Shown here piece by piece: positions 10,001 through 18,288 of a DNA stretch of 64,000 nt. The translations under genes and the position numbers were made by a program. The notes under the pieces are model-generated. The model had not been told where the DNA came from. It searched no databases and was given only the letters and a program-made list of their open reading frames with translations. Origin of the DNA: Acidimicrobiales bacterium (GTDB lineage Bacteria; Actinomycetota; Acidimicrobiia; Acidimicrobiales; Poriferisodalaceae). Where the stretch lies: NCBI GenBank assembly GCA_009843525.1, contig VYDH01000008.1, positions 62,001 through 126,000 of the forward strand, written 5' to 3'. Each line of letters starts with the position of its first letter. Positions within the stretch are counted from its first letter, which is position 1.

Positions 10001-10466
10001 CCCCGGCTTCGCGGTCGGCGTCGAGCACGAGATCACCGGCACCATCCGCAAGGGCGCGACGTGGATGACGGCGTTCGCGCAGGCCGCGGTGCCGATATTC
10101 ACCGTGCTCATGCGGCGCAGCTTCGGCGTAGCCGGCAACAACTACGCGACGCCGCGGCGCCAGCACAACGCCCGTGTGGTGTGGCCGGCCGCCGATGTGG
10201 GGGGCATCCCGCCCGAGGGCGGCATCGAGGCCGCCTACAAGCGGCAGCTGGCTGAGGCGGAGGACCCGGTGGCGCTGCGGGCGGAGCTCGAAGCTCGTAT
10301 CGAGGCGGCGCGTGGCCCCATCGGGCCGCTCAACCGGTTCCAGATCGAGGAGATGGTCGATCCTCGCGACACCCGCCGGTTGATCTGCGAGTGGATCGAG
10401 GGCGCCTACCGGGTGGTGAACCGCCCGGTTCAGCTCGCCTCGCGCCCGATCGCCTACCGGCCTTGA
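7008..10466 (+). CDS. Single-chain acyl-CoA carboxylase (BC-BCCP-CT fusion)
   Basis: A 1152-residue biotin-dependent carboxylase carrying all activities in one chain, like the long-chain acyl-CoA carboxylase of some mycobacteria. Residues about 1-440 are biotin carboxylase (RVLIANRGEIAIR, the ATP-grasp GGGGRGMR and the ECNPRIQVEHTVTE signature). Residues about 510-580 are the biotin carrier, with the biotinyl lysine K548 in AMKMET. Residues about 600-1152 are the carboxyltransferase, with both halves present (start RNRGKLHCRDRIRLLLDDGSF; later NPGFAVGVEHE). The start is GTG behind a GGGGGG purine run. The reaction is ATP-driven carboxylation of an acyl-CoA; substrate length cannot be read. 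The 3' end overlaps the opposing gene by 13 bp. Confidence 0.93.
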   Translation: MSFTRVLIANRGEIAIRIAKAADALGIETVAVHAPVDERSLHLVAANQIAPLPGGDPLAAYLNIDALLRIAAEHGCDCVHPGYGFLAENAAFAAGCAEAGLTFVGPAAGTLELFGDKVRARTLAASLEIPVAGGSPGAVADAAAAADAAAEVGLPVMLKAAAGGGGRGMRAVERIEDIAEAFERCSSEAAAAFGNGAVFVERLVERPRHIEVQVLADLHGSVAHLWERDCSVQQRNQKVIEIAPAPGLDASLRDRLHADAVRLAAQAGLANAATVEFLVSPEAGDYFFIECNPRIQVEHTVTEQVTGVDLVEAQFRIAAGARLEEIGVVPGDADRGRAAAASVAAPRGYAVQARVVATGSGAISAYHEPSGAGVRVDAAGYAGYTPPPHYDPLLAKVIGTGSTLEAAAARTSAALADFHIGQLPTNIDQLRQILNHPAVRSGDARTTLLAEMVPPADGAAAVTSTNGMSGDMSGSASRRAARLESASAALPVTVPPVTAAASTWPDRELADGEVAIRSPLPASVVEMRVNAGDAVAAGQALVVLSAMKMETEVTAPCDGTVSALRDLQPGDQLAAGDVLAVVLSGADAGGAPSTGTAPSGWEPLLDDVQTLQRLAEERLGPDSDEPGVVRQRNRGKLHCRDRIRLLLDDGSFREVGSLAGFASYDDEGEIAAFTPANHVGGTGKINSRDVIVCADDFTSRGGHADGAIGAKSFYLDLLSTELGVPSIRLLDGSSGGGSVASMVPEQRKEGESSAKESTGAIKAGRPRVTGGGGSFLPSHLGSTEYAEQLATVPVVNMLLGSVVGIGAAKAVLGHFAVMVRDISQLFVAGPPVVSHAMGYDISKEDLGDWRIHCTNGSVDNLAETEEEAAELVRRFLSYLPSSVYETPPVLPPAADDPPDRRDEELLTLIPRKRTTTFDIRRGIELICDRGSFFEIGPLWGTDQVVGFARMNGHPVGVLASDSRHPNGGALTADGCDKLTRHIDLCDLFHMPILNLCDNPGFAVGVEHEITGTIRKGATWMTAFAQAAVPIFTVLMRRSFGVAGNNYATPRRQHNARVVWPAADVGGIPPEGGIEAAYKRQLAEAEDPVALRAELEARIEAARGPIGPLNRFQIEEMVDPRDTRRLICEWIEGAYRVVNRPVQLASRPIAYRP

Positions 10467-11965
10467 TGTGATTGGCCCTGAGGTGGTTGGTCCTGATCGA
10501 GCTGTGGTGAGCGTGCCTCGGCCGTGATGGCCAACCGCGCGATCAGCTCGCGGAAGATCATGGTGTGCACCGGGACCAGCACCCACCAGTAGAGGCGTCC
10601 CAGGACCCCCCTGGGATGAAACCGCGCCCGCTGCTGCAGCAGCACTCCCTCGGCTGATTTGCTGAGCTGCCATTCCAGCCATGCGTCGCCGGGCACGCGC
10701 ATCTCGGCCCGCAGTCGCAGCAGGCTGGGCGGCTCGCAGACCTCCACCCGGAAGAAGTCGACTGCATCGCCGACCTGCAGGTCGTCAGGGTGGCGCCGGC
10801 CCCGCCGCATGCCCACCCCGCCGATCAGCTTGTCGAGCGCGCCGCGCAGCTGCCACAGCCATTGCGCGGCGTACCAGCCGCGCTCGCCGCCGATGCCGGA
10901 CACTGTCGCGAAGGCGTCTTCGATCGACGCGTCCACCGACACCTCGCGCTCGTCTGCCAGCACCGTCCCGCCGGCCCAGTTGGGATCTTGAGGCATCGGC
11001 GACGCCGCCGTGCGATCGGCAGCGCTGTCCATCCAGCTCGTCGTGATGTCCAAGTCCTGGACATGCTGCACGGCGCGTTGGAGGGCCTCGTCCAGACGCA
11101 ACGGTTGATGCTGTAGGCGACGCTCGATGCTGCGGGCCTTGCTGACGACGACGTCGTTGACGAGGCTGTCCACGAGCGGCCGCGCGAGGTCGTAGGGAAG
11201 CGGCGTGACCAGCTTGACCCAGTGCGAGGACAGCCGCGGTGTCAGCACGGGCACCGGCAGGATCAGTCGCCGCCGCAGGCCCGCGCAGCGTGCGTAGGCG
11301 TTCATCATGTCCCGGTACGACACGACGTCAGGGCCGCCGATCTCGACAACCTCGTGTGCCGCCGCAGGCATGCCCACGGCCGTGGCGAGGTAGTGGAGGA
11401 CATCGGCGATGGCGATGGGCTGACAGCGAGTGGCCGTCACCCAGCGAGGGCAGATCATCGCCGGCAGCACCTCGACGAGATGCCGCAGCATCTCGAACGA
11501 CGCGCTGCCCGAGCCGATGATGACCGCCGCCCGCAGCTCCGTGACCGGAACCGACCCGCTGGCCAGCAGTCGTCCCACCTCGTGCCGGCTCTCCAAGTGG
11601 GGCGACAACCCAGGAGCGTCGCTGCCCAGCCCGCCGAGGTACACGATTCGGCTCAGCCCGGCGGCCTCCGCAGCAAGGGCCATGTTGCGCGCGCCGATGC
11701 GGTCAGCGTGCGCGAAGTCATCGGTCATGCCCATGGCATGGACGAGGTAGAACGCTGCCTCGCATCCGGCCAGGGCAGCTTCCAGAGAGGCGGCATCTGC
11801 CACGTCGCCGGCGCGCACCTCGACTTCTCGGCGCCATGACCGATTCGCCAGCCGCTGAGCATTGCGTGAGATGCACACCACCTGGTGGCCGTGGCCGATC
11901 AGGTGCGGCACCAAGCGGCCGCCGACGTAGCCCGTCGCTCCCAGCACAGCGATCTTCACGACCAC
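10454..11965 (-). CDS. NmrA/SDR-type NAD(P)-binding protein with C-terminal DUF2867
   Basis: A 503-residue two-domain protein. Residues 1-300 are an atypical short-chain dehydrogenase/NmrA Rossmann domain, with the nucleotide loop GATGYVGGRLVPHL at the start and YLVHAMG and ELRAAVIIGSGSASFE further in. Residues about 340-490 are DUF2867, an SRPBCC-like helix-grip domain (GWYAAQWLWQLRG, DFFRVEVCEPPSLLRLRAEM). This fusion is widespread in actinobacteria and often annotated as an NAD(P)H-binding or epimerase-like protein of unknown substrate. The start is GTG at 11965, with a second GTG two codons in. The gene is convergent and overlapping with the carboxylase. Confidence 0.85.
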   Translation of the reverse strand: MVVKIAVLGATGYVGGRLVPHLIGHGHQVVCISRNAQRLANRSWRREVEVRAGDVADAASLEAALAGCEAAFYLVHAMGMTDDFAHADRIGARNMALAAEAAGLSRIVYLGGLGSDAPGLSPHLESRHEVGRLLASGSVPVTELRAAVIIGSGSASFEMLRHLVEVLPAMICPRWVTATRCQPIAIADVLHYLATAVGMPAAAHEVVEIGGPDVVSYRDMMNAYARCAGLRRRLILPVPVLTPRLSSHWVKLVTPLPYDLARPLVDSLVNDVVVSKARSIERRLQHQPLRLDEALQRAVQHVQDLDITTSWMDSAADRTAASPMPQDPNWAGGTVLADEREVSVDASIEDAFATVSGIGGERGWYAAQWLWQLRGALDKLIGGVGMRRGRRHPDDLQVGDAVDFFRVEVCEPPSLLRLRAEMRVPGDAWLEWQLSKSAEGVLLQQRARFHPRGVLGRLYWWVLVPVHTMIFRELIARLAITAEARSPQLDQDQPPQGQSHQGR

Positions 11966-12049
11966 ATCATTGTTGTTTCGGCCGGCGAAACGATGTCGCG
12001 AACTGATCTCGATGTGCCAGCAGGGGTGCGGCAGATCAGGCTGGGCAGC

Positions 12050-13549
12050 TCATGCAGATTCCACGACCCAAACGTCAGGAGCGGCGCGGTCGCGTTTCTG
12101 GTCGGCCTCGTCGCCTTCGGCTTGGCCGAGTCCGGGCATCTCGTCGAAGGCGCCATTGACCCCATTGCCGACCGGTACAGGCTGGCGAGCACCCTCGGGG
12201 AGTTCACGCGTCGCGGTCAGCACGGGTGTCGGCGTCGGCCGAGCGGATCGAGGCCGAACCGGAGCTGCCCACTCGGATTCGGGCGGCCGAGCCGCGAGGT
12301 AGTCACGCGTGGGATTGCCGGCGAAGCTGTAGACGATCAGGCCCCCCACGGCAATCGCCGCCAAAGTGAAGAACGCCGACCGGTAGCTGTAGGCATCGTG
12401 AAGGACGCCGGTGATGAACGGGCCTCCGGCTAGGCCCGACACCATGAGCAGCGAGCCGAATCCGTAGATGCGCGGGTAGTCCCGCACGCCGAACGCGTCG
12501 GCCAGGATCAGCGGGTGCAGCATCAACAGGTTGCCCATGGCGCTTCCCAGCACCAGCACGCCCACCACGATGGTGAGCTCGTCGCCGGCGACGGCCAGCA
12601 CGCACAAACCGACCACCTGCACCACCATCAACGCCATCGTGAGCCAGCGCAGCGACAGCTTCAGCGCTGCGACGCCCCCGCAGATCCTGGCAACCACGCT
12701 GGTGCCAGCCAGCAGCTGCACAGCGCCTGCGCCGGCGGCTTCCAGCCCCAGCCGGTCGCCGGTGAGTTTGTAGATGTGGTGAATCGCGCCGACCTGGCTG
12801 CTCATCGCGAGCACGAATCCGATGGCGGTGAAGATGAAGAACCGTGTCCGAATTGCCTGCCCGTACGACGTTCCGGGTGGCGGGCCGACGGGGGTCCGGC
12901 CCGAGTGGTCAGCCGAGCGAGCCCCATCGGGCCCCAGGCCCACATCTGCGGGCCACGCACGAATGAAGCCCCACGTCGAGATCAGCAGTAGGGCGCAGTA
13001 CACCACCGCAAATCGGGGCGCCCAATAGACCAGCGAAACGCTCTCGATTCGTTGGATGAGTTGGGGAAGCAGGATGATGCCGCCGAGCGACAAGCCGGTT
13101 GACGCGATTGCCATCGCTACTGAGCGACGCCGCTCGAACCAGCGGGTCACCAACGTGGTAGTCGGCACTAGGCCGCAGAGCCCGAAGCCAATGCCGAACA
13201 AGATCATCACGGCGAACATCTGCCAGCCGTTGCGAATCTCGGCCAGCAAAGCCATGCCGGCCGTGCTGACGGCGGTGCCCGCCGTGATCACCCATCGCGC
13301 ATCGAACCGGTTGACCAGCTTGCCCGTGTAGTACCCGCACAGACCCGAGGCCAGCAAGAACACACCCACACCAGCGCTCGCGAGACCGGTGCTGAAGTCC
13401 TGCTCGTCGACGAAGGCATCCAGAAATGCGCCGAGGGCATAGAAGACCATGCCCGAGGTGATCATCATCACCCCGAACACGCCCGCAAGCACCACCCAGC
13501 CCCGCACGAATGGCTGGCTGCGGTCGGCGGTGGCAACCGGCACATTCAT
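12050..13549 (-). CDS. MFS transporter, monocarboxylate/oxalate-formate type
   Basis: A 499-residue major facilitator with twelve predicted hydrophobic helices and a long hydrophilic C-terminal tail of roughly 80 residues rich in Pro and Arg. The opening WVVLAGVFGVMMITSGMVFY and the loop between helices 2 and 3 (GKLVNRFDARWV) resemble the OxlT/MCT group that exchanges small carboxylates. A TTTLVTRWFERRRSVAMAIA segment in the first half is a common motif there. It is divergent from the esterase gene across 31 bp. The carboxylate is unknown, but glyoxylate, lactate or branched-chain acids would fit the surrounding metabolism. Confidence 0.9.
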   Translation of the reverse strand: MNVPVATADRSQPFVRGWVVLAGVFGVMMITSGMVFYALGAFLDAFVDEQDFSTGLASAGVGVFLLASGLCGYYTGKLVNRFDARWVITAGTAVSTAGMALLAEIRNGWQMFAVMILFGIGFGLCGLVPTTTLVTRWFERRRSVAMAIASTGLSLGGIILLPQLIQRIESVSLVYWAPRFAVVYCALLLISTWGFIRAWPADVGLGPDGARSADHSGRTPVGPPPGTSYGQAIRTRFFIFTAIGFVLAMSSQVGAIHHIYKLTGDRLGLEAAGAGAVQLLAGTSVVARICGGVAALKLSLRWLTMALMVVQVVGLCVLAVAGDELTIVVGVLVLGSAMGNLLMLHPLILADAFGVRDYPRIYGFGSLLMVSGLAGGPFITGVLHDAYSYRSAFFTLAAIAVGGLIVYSFAGNPTRDYLAARPPESEWAAPVRPRSARPTPTPVLTATRELPEGARQPVPVGNGVNGAFDEMPGLGQAEGDEADQKRDRAAPDVWVVESA

Positions 13550-13568
13550 CGCCGCACAGCCTGCCAGC

Positions 13569-13574
13569 TAACTT
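13569..13574 (+). promoter_or_regulatory. TAACTT -10 box, leaderless promoter
   Basis: TAACTT ends 6 nt before the ATG at 13581, so the first transcribed base is likely to be the start codon itself. It is one of twelve TAnnnT boxes at this spacing in the window. Confidence 0.5.
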
Positions 13575-13580
13575 TCCCCG

Positions 13581-14606
13581 ATGCGCCTGCCTCGGCACAG
13601 CGGAAGGTGTCGATCAGGGCCGGTTGCCTGCGTGGCGGCGTTGCTTGTGCTTGGGGCCGCGGCGTGCACGTCGACTGACCAAGCGGCGGAAACACCCTCC
13701 GGTTGCGTGGCCGATGCCGAGCTGGTCGGAGCGCACAGTCGCCATTACCTGACATCGGGAGGCAATGAGTACGAGTATCTGCTGTATGTGCCGGTCGCGG
13801 CTTCGGCGCCGGCGCCGCTGGTGTTGAACTTCCACGGCCTGGGCGGCGACGGGGCTGGACAGGCGGCCTACACCGGCTACACCGACCTGGCGGAGGCCGA
13901 GGGATTCGTGGCGGTGCATCCATCGGGGATATTGGTCGAGTCGAGCAAATGGGGCGCGACCCGTAATTGGGAGGGGATCGGGGCAGACACGATCTCACGG
14001 GATGACGTGCAGTTCGTCAGCGATCTCATTGATCGCATCGCAGCTCAAACCTGCATCGACCTGAACCGCGTCTACGCAACGGGCTTCTCCAACGGGGGCT
14101 ACTTCAGCGCTCATCTGGTCTGCGGACTGACAGACCGGATCGCTGCCACTTTTTCCGTTGGCGGCATCAGCCATCCCGGCGGGTGTCAACCCGCTCGGCC
14201 GGTGGCCATGGGCGCCGTCCATGGAACTGCCGACGAGGTGGTGCCGTTCGACAACAGCAGGGAATCGGTGCTGCTCAAAGGTGTGCAGATCGACGATGAG
14301 AAGGTCCAGGAACTCGGAGAATTCTTCGGCGAGATCATTCCCGACGAGCTGGCTCAGTTCGCGACGGAGTTCAATTGCGCGACGGCGACCGAGACCCGGT
14401 TTGACGCCGTGACATGGCTCACGCGCTACACCGGCTGTGATGGCGACATCGAGTTGCGCTTCTACGCGATCGAAGGTGCTGGGCACATCTGGCCGGGCTC
14501 GTCATGGGCGAAAGGCGGCAGCAAGAACGGTGCTGCGTCCGCGGACGGCATCAGCGCCACCGCGCAGGGCTGGGCCTTCATGAGCCAATATTCGCTGGAT
14601 CGGTGA
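13581..14606 (+). CDS. LpqC-like PHB-depolymerase-family esterase lipoprotein
   Basis: A 341-residue secreted alpha/beta hydrolase of the polyhydroxybutyrate depolymerase/feruloyl esterase family. The first 30 residues form a signal peptide ending in a lipobox-like LGAAAC, so the mature protein is probably lipid-anchored outside the cell. The fold starts with VLNFHGLGGDG (oxyanion hole), and the nucleophile is S170 in GFSNGG, followed late in the protein by the catalytic histidine region GAGHIWPG. Polymer degradation is not certain; family members act on many esters. A TAACTT box 6 nt before the ATG suggests a leaderless message. Confidence 0.82.
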   Translation: MRLPRHSGRCRSGPVACVAALLVLGAAACTSTDQAAETPSGCVADAELVGAHSRHYLTSGGNEYEYLLYVPVAASAPAPLVLNFHGLGGDGAGQAAYTGYTDLAEAEGFVAVHPSGILVESSKWGATRNWEGIGADTISRDDVQFVSDLIDRIAAQTCIDLNRVYATGFSNGGYFSAHLVCGLTDRIAATFSVGGISHPGGCQPARPVAMGAVHGTADEVVPFDNSRESVLLKGVQIDDEKVQELGEFFGEIIPDELAQFATEFNCATATETRFDAVTWLTRYTGCDGDIELRFYAIEGAGHIWPGSSWAKGGSKNGAASADGISATAQGWAFMSQYSLDR

Positions 14607-14649
14607 GACTGCTCGGTCGCCGGTCGGCACGCAAGGAGTGAACAAGCCC

Positions 14650-15714
14650 ATGGAGATGATGAAGGCGGGCCGGATGGTTGATGTGGGTCGCATGGTGTGC
14701 GAAGAGATCCCGGTGCCGCCATTGGACGAGGCCTCGTCAGATGCCGCACCATCGTCCCGGCCAGACGCTGCCTTGGGCATGACGGCGGTGGACTACGACG
14801 TGCTCATCCGCTCGGAGATGGCGTCGATCTGCGGCAGCGACCTGCACATGGTGATGATGGGCGCTGGCCTCGCGCATCGTCCGCCCTGCCCGCACGGTTT
14901 CCCCGGTCACGAAGGCATCGGCATGGTGGTGGAGAGCCGGGCGCCCGGGCTTCCGGAGGGCACGCACGTGCTGACGTTCCCGAACCCGCCGGTAGGCGAG
15001 TGCTTCTGCGCCTTCCAACGGGTCAACTCCAGCTACTGCGTGCCGTTGCCGGCCAGCGACGTACCTCGCTCGCACCTGCTCATGGGCCAGCAGCTCGGCA
15101 CGGTGATCTACGCCATGCGTCAGCATCCACGTGATGTTGCCGGTGAGACGGTCATGGTCATGGGCCAAGGCTCGGCGGGGCTGTTCTTCACGTACCTGCT
15201 GAAGCGAGCCGGCGCCGAGCGGGTCATCGTCTCGGACCTGTCGCCGACTCGCTTGGCTGTCGCCGAGGCCTACGGTGCCGACGAATGCCTCAATGCCGCC
15301 GAGCTCGGCAACGCCGGGGTCATCGAGGCGGTCAAAGACATGACAAACGGTCGCGGCGCCGACTATGTCGTGGAGGCGGTCGGCCGCTCTGACACGTTTC
15401 TCGACTCGGTCGAGCTTGTGCGCATGGACGGTCAGCTCTTGTGGTTCGGACTGCCGTCAACCGACGACAACATCCATGTCCGCTTCCAGAAGTTCTTCCG
15501 CAAGCGGCTCTCGGCCGCCAGCACCTACGGCGCCCAAGACGAGCCCGGCTCCATGTCATTCCGCCAAGCGCTGCAGCTCATTGCCTCGGGCGACATCGAC
15601 GTGTCTCCGCTCCTCAGCCACGTGTTCGACGTGAGCGACATCGGCGACGCCTTCCGGCTGGCCCACGAACCCCACGACGCCGGCGCGCTGAAAGTATCGG
15701 TCAGCTTCGACTGA
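14650..15714 (+). CDS. Zinc-dependent alcohol dehydrogenase, MDR family
   Basis: A 354-residue medium-chain dehydrogenase/reductase. The catalytic zinc ligand C61 lies in ASICGSDLHM, the GHEGIG motif follows, and the Rossmann domain has GQGSAGLFFTYLLKRAGAERV around residues 175-195, then a VVEAVGR-type segment. There is no clear four-cysteine structural zinc lobe. A GTG at 14638 is in frame, but an AAGGAG ribosome site overlaps it; that site is correctly spaced (about 11 nt) for the ATG at 14650, which I chose. It starts 44 nt after the esterase and ends 11 nt from the convergent aminotransferase. The substrate alcohol or polyol is unknown. Confidence 0.88.
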   Translation: MEMMKAGRMVDVGRMVCEEIPVPPLDEASSDAAPSSRPDAALGMTAVDYDVLIRSEMASICGSDLHMVMMGAGLAHRPPCPHGFPGHEGIGMVVESRAPGLPEGTHVLTFPNPPVGECFCAFQRVNSSYCVPLPASDVPRSHLLMGQQLGTVIYAMRQHPRDVAGETVMVMGQGSAGLFFTYLLKRAGAERVIVSDLSPTRLAVAEAYGADECLNAAELGNAGVIEAVKDMTNGRGADYVVEAVGRSDTFLDSVELVRMDGQLLWFGLPSTDDNIHVRFQKFFRKRLSAASTYGAQDEPGSMSFRQALQLIASGDIDVSPLLSHVFDVSDIGDAFRLAHEPHDAGALKVSVSFD

Positions 15715-15725
15715 CCCCAGTGGGC

Positions 15726-17015
15726 TCAGTCGAGCGCTTCGATTACCTGCACGAGGATGTCGAGGCCCTCGTCCATCTCGGCTTCGGTCACGTTCAGCAT
15801 CGGCGTGATGCGGATGACGTTGCCGTAGAGACCGCCCTTGCCCACGAGCAGGCCGCGGTCTCTTGCAGATTCCAGCACCGCTGCCGTGGTGGCGGCATCG
15901 GGCTCGATGCTGCCGGCGTGGCAGAACTCGAGACCCTGCATCAGCCCCTTGCCGCGCAGCTCGGCCACATGCGGTGACGCGTCGCACACGGGTGCCAGGC
16001 GTTCGTGCATCTGTGCCCCGCGGGCGGCAGCGTTGGCTTGGAGGTCGTTCTCGAGCAGGTAGCGCAGCGTGGCCCGCCCCGCCGCGGTCGAGAGCGGGTT
16101 CCCCCCGAACGTCGTGATCGAGTTGCGCGTCAGGCAGTTCATCAGCTCGGCCCGGGCCACGATGCCCGCCAGAGTGATGCCATTGCCGACGCCCTTAGCG
16201 AAGGTGATCGCATCGGGTGTGATGCCGTGAGCCTCATAACCCCAGAAGTGCTCGCCGGTGCGACCCCAGCCCGACTGCACCTCGTCGGAGATGAACAGGA
16301 TCCCCTCCGAGTGCAGCACCTTGCCCATGGCGCCGAAGAAGCCATCGGGCGGCGTGGCGAAGCCGCCGACGCCTTGGATCGGCTCGGCGATGAGTGCCGA
16401 GAAGCCGCCGGAATCGGTCATGTCGATGAGCTGGACGAGATCCTCCACGCAGGCATTGGTGAAGGCGTCATCGTCGAGCTGCCGGAACGGGCTGCGCAGC
16501 CGGTAGCCGCCCTGCACGAACTGCACATCGAGCCCGCTGTAGCTGCTGGTGGACCAGGCGCGGTGGCTGGTGATCGCCTGGGCTGTGAGCGAGCGACCGT
16601 GGTAGCTGTTGCGCATCGCCAGCACCTGGTTGCTGTTGCGATAGTTGGTAGCCAGCAAGATCGCGGTGTCGTTGGCCTCGCTGCCCGACGTGGTGAACAG
16701 CACCCGGGGATCGGGGATGCCCGAGACGGCGGCCACTTCTTCGGCGAACGAGATCATCTCCTCGTTCAGGTACAGCGTCGAGGTGTGCATCACCTTGGCT
16801 GCTTGGGCCTGTACGGCCTCGACTACGACAGGATTGGCGTGCCCGATCATGGTGGTGAGGATCCCGCCGAAGAAGTCCAGGTAGCGGGTGCCTTCGCAGT
16901 CAAAGACGTAGCTCCCCTCGCCACGGTCGATCGAGACCGGCCGCTCGTACAGCGGGCTGATGAAGCTGGGCAGGATCGCGCGGTAGCGCTCTGCCAGATC
17001 GGCGTTTGTGGCCAT
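15726..17015 (-). CDS. Class III aminotransferase, AGXT2-like
   Basis: A 429-residue PLP enzyme close to alanine-glyoxylate aminotransferase 2 and related (R)-3-amino-2-methylpropionate or 5-phosphohydroxylysine transaminases. Motifs in order: YLDFFGGILTTMIGH, FTTSGSEANDTAI (PLP phosphate), SYHGRS, AEPIQGVGG, SDEVQSGWGRTG, and the Schiff-base K274 in TFAKGVGNG. The frame stays open to 17822, but the ATG at 17015 begins at the normal family N-terminus. A TACGAT box lies 6 nt upstream, giving a leaderless start. It diverges over 24 bp from the hydroxyacid oxidase operon, so both sides are likely to be expressed together for glyoxylate and amino-group handling. Confidence 0.92.
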   Translation of the reverse strand: MATNADLAERYRAILPSFISPLYERPVSIDRGEGSYVFDCEGTRYLDFFGGILTTMIGHANPVVVEAVQAQAAKVMHTSTLYLNEEMISFAEEVAAVSGIPDPRVLFTTSGSEANDTAILLATNYRNSNQVLAMRNSYHGRSLTAQAITSHRAWSTSSYSGLDVQFVQGGYRLRSPFRQLDDDAFTNACVEDLVQLIDMTDSGGFSALIAEPIQGVGGFATPPDGFFGAMGKVLHSEGILFISDEVQSGWGRTGEHFWGYEAHGITPDAITFAKGVGNGITLAGIVARAELMNCLTRNSITTFGGNPLSTAAGRATLRYLLENDLQANAAARGAQMHERLAPVCDASPHVAELRGKGLMQGLEFCHAGSIEPDAATTAAVLESARDRGLLVGKGGLYGNVIRITPMLNVTEAEMDEGLDILVQVIEALD

Positions 17016-17021
17016 GGCGAC

Positions 17022-17031
17022 ATCGTAGAGT
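17022..17031. promoter_or_regulatory. Overlapping bidirectional -10 elements
   Basis: Within the 24-bp gap, ATCGTAGAGT contains two -10-like hexamers sharing the central TA. TACGAT on the minus strand (17027 to 17022) is 6 nt from the ATG at 17015. TAGAGT on the plus strand (17026-17031) is 8 nt from the ATG at 17040. Both genes would be leaderless and share one melted promoter region. Confidence 0.5.
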
Positions 17032-17039
17032 TCGCGTCC

Positions 17040-18278
17040 ATGGCGGGGTTGACGAAATGGGTGTTGCAGGCCTACGAAACGGCCCGCAGCGTCATGCAGT
17101 TCGGCGAGTTCGAACGCGATGCAGACAAACGGCACCTGATTCGCGCAGCCGACGTGTCTGACCTGCGCCGTATGGCCAAACGCCGGATGCCGGTCGGCTG
17201 CTTCGACTACATCGACGGGGCAGCGGAGGATGAGGTCAGCGCCGTGCGCAGCGTCTCCGCATATCACCGCTGGCAGTTCCGGCCTCGAGTGCTGCGGGAC
17301 GTCACCGATGTGGACATCTCGGGCAGCGTCCTGGGCCAAGAAGTACCGATCCCGCTCGTGATCGCACCGACCGGCTTTGACCGCATCGCCCACTCTCAGG
17401 GAGAGCTGGCCGTGGCACGCGCCGCCGAACGCGCCGGCATCCCGTACTCGCTGTCGACCATGGGGACGCGCTCGGTCGAGGAGGTCGCTGACGTCTGCGA
17501 CGGCAGGAAGTTCTTCCAGGTGTACGTCTGGCGTGACCGCGAACTGATGGCTGATCTGCTGAAGCGCTCGGCGGCAGCCGGCTACGAGGCGATCATGATC
17601 ACGGTCGACACCGCAGTGCTGGGACGCCGCGAGCGCGACGTCCGGCACGGCTTCAGCCTTCCCCCCAAGCTGGGCCCCGACACGATCATCGACGGATTGC
17701 TGCATCCGCGCTGGCTCCTGGACTTCCTCAGCAACGAACCGATCAAGTTCTCGAATTGCGAAGGCGCGGCCGGCGGCGACGGCGGCGACGCGGTGGCCCT
17801 GGCCGACTACATCAACAGCCAATTCGACCCGTCGCTGTCATGGGACGACATCGAGTGGTTCCGTGAGCGCTGGGACGGCCCGGTGATGCTCAAGGGGGTG
17901 CTGTCGCCCGACGACGCCAAGATCGCTGCCGACATGGAGCTCGACGCCGTGATCGTGTCGAACCACGGCGGGCGCCAGCTTGACGGGGCACCTGCACCGG
18001 TGGAGTGCGTGCCTGCGATCCGCGAGGCGGTAGGTGATCGCTGCGAGGTGATCTGCGACGGGGGTATCCGGCGCGGCAGCGACATCGTGAAGGCGCTGGC
18101 GCTGGGGGCCGACTCGGCCATGATCGGCCGGGCCTATCTGTATGCCCTCGGTGCCGCCGGCGAAACCGGCGTCGACTGGGTGCTCAACTATTTCGTCGAG
18201 GGGATGACCCGCACGATGCGCCTGAATGGCGTTCGTTCCACTGCGGACCTGACCCCCGACCTGCTCGAACGCGTCTGA
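17040..18278 (+). CDS. FMN-dependent alpha-hydroxy-acid oxidase/dehydrogenase
   Basis: A 412-residue member of the glycolate oxidase/L-lactate dehydrogenase (LldD) family. It oxidises an L-2-hydroxy acid to the keto acid with FMN, donating electrons to oxygen or the respiratory chain. FYDYIDGAAEDE near residue 57 (here CFDYIDGAAEDE) and TMGTRSVEEV are flavin-site segments; VNTVDTAV-like ITVDTAVLGRRERDVRHGF follows; the catalytic base is H309 in SNHGGRQLDG, and CDGGIRRGSDIVKALALGA closes the barrel. The ATG at 17040 is preferred over longer open frame because a TAGAGT box sits 8 nt before it. It is the first gene of the demethylation operon, so glycolate or another C2/C3 hydroxy acid is plausible. 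Confidence 0.9.
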   Translation: MAGLTKWVLQAYETARSVMQFGEFERDADKRHLIRAADVSDLRRMAKRRMPVGCFDYIDGAAEDEVSAVRSVSAYHRWQFRPRVLRDVTDVDISGSVLGQEVPIPLVIAPTGFDRIAHSQGELAVARAAERAGIPYSLSTMGTRSVEEVADVCDGRKFFQVYVWRDRELMADLLKRSAAAGYEAIMITVDTAVLGRRERDVRHGFSLPPKLGPDTIIDGLLHPRWLLDFLSNEPIKFSNCEGAAGGDGGDAVALADYINSQFDPSLSWDDIEWFRERWDGPVMLKGVLSPDDAKIAADMELDAVIVSNHGGRQLDGAPAPVECVPAIREAVGDRCEVICDGGIRRGSDIVKALALGADSAMIGRAYLYALGAAGETGVDWVLNYFVEGMTRTMRLNGVRSTADLTPDLLERV

Positions 18279-18288
18279 GGCGGCACTG

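Noticed and set aside
15726..17822. A 698-codon open minus-strand frame beginning at 17822
   Set aside because: Its first 270 codons are antisense to the clear FMN hydroxyacid oxidase and lack family motifs; the aminotransferase homology begins at the ATG at 17015.
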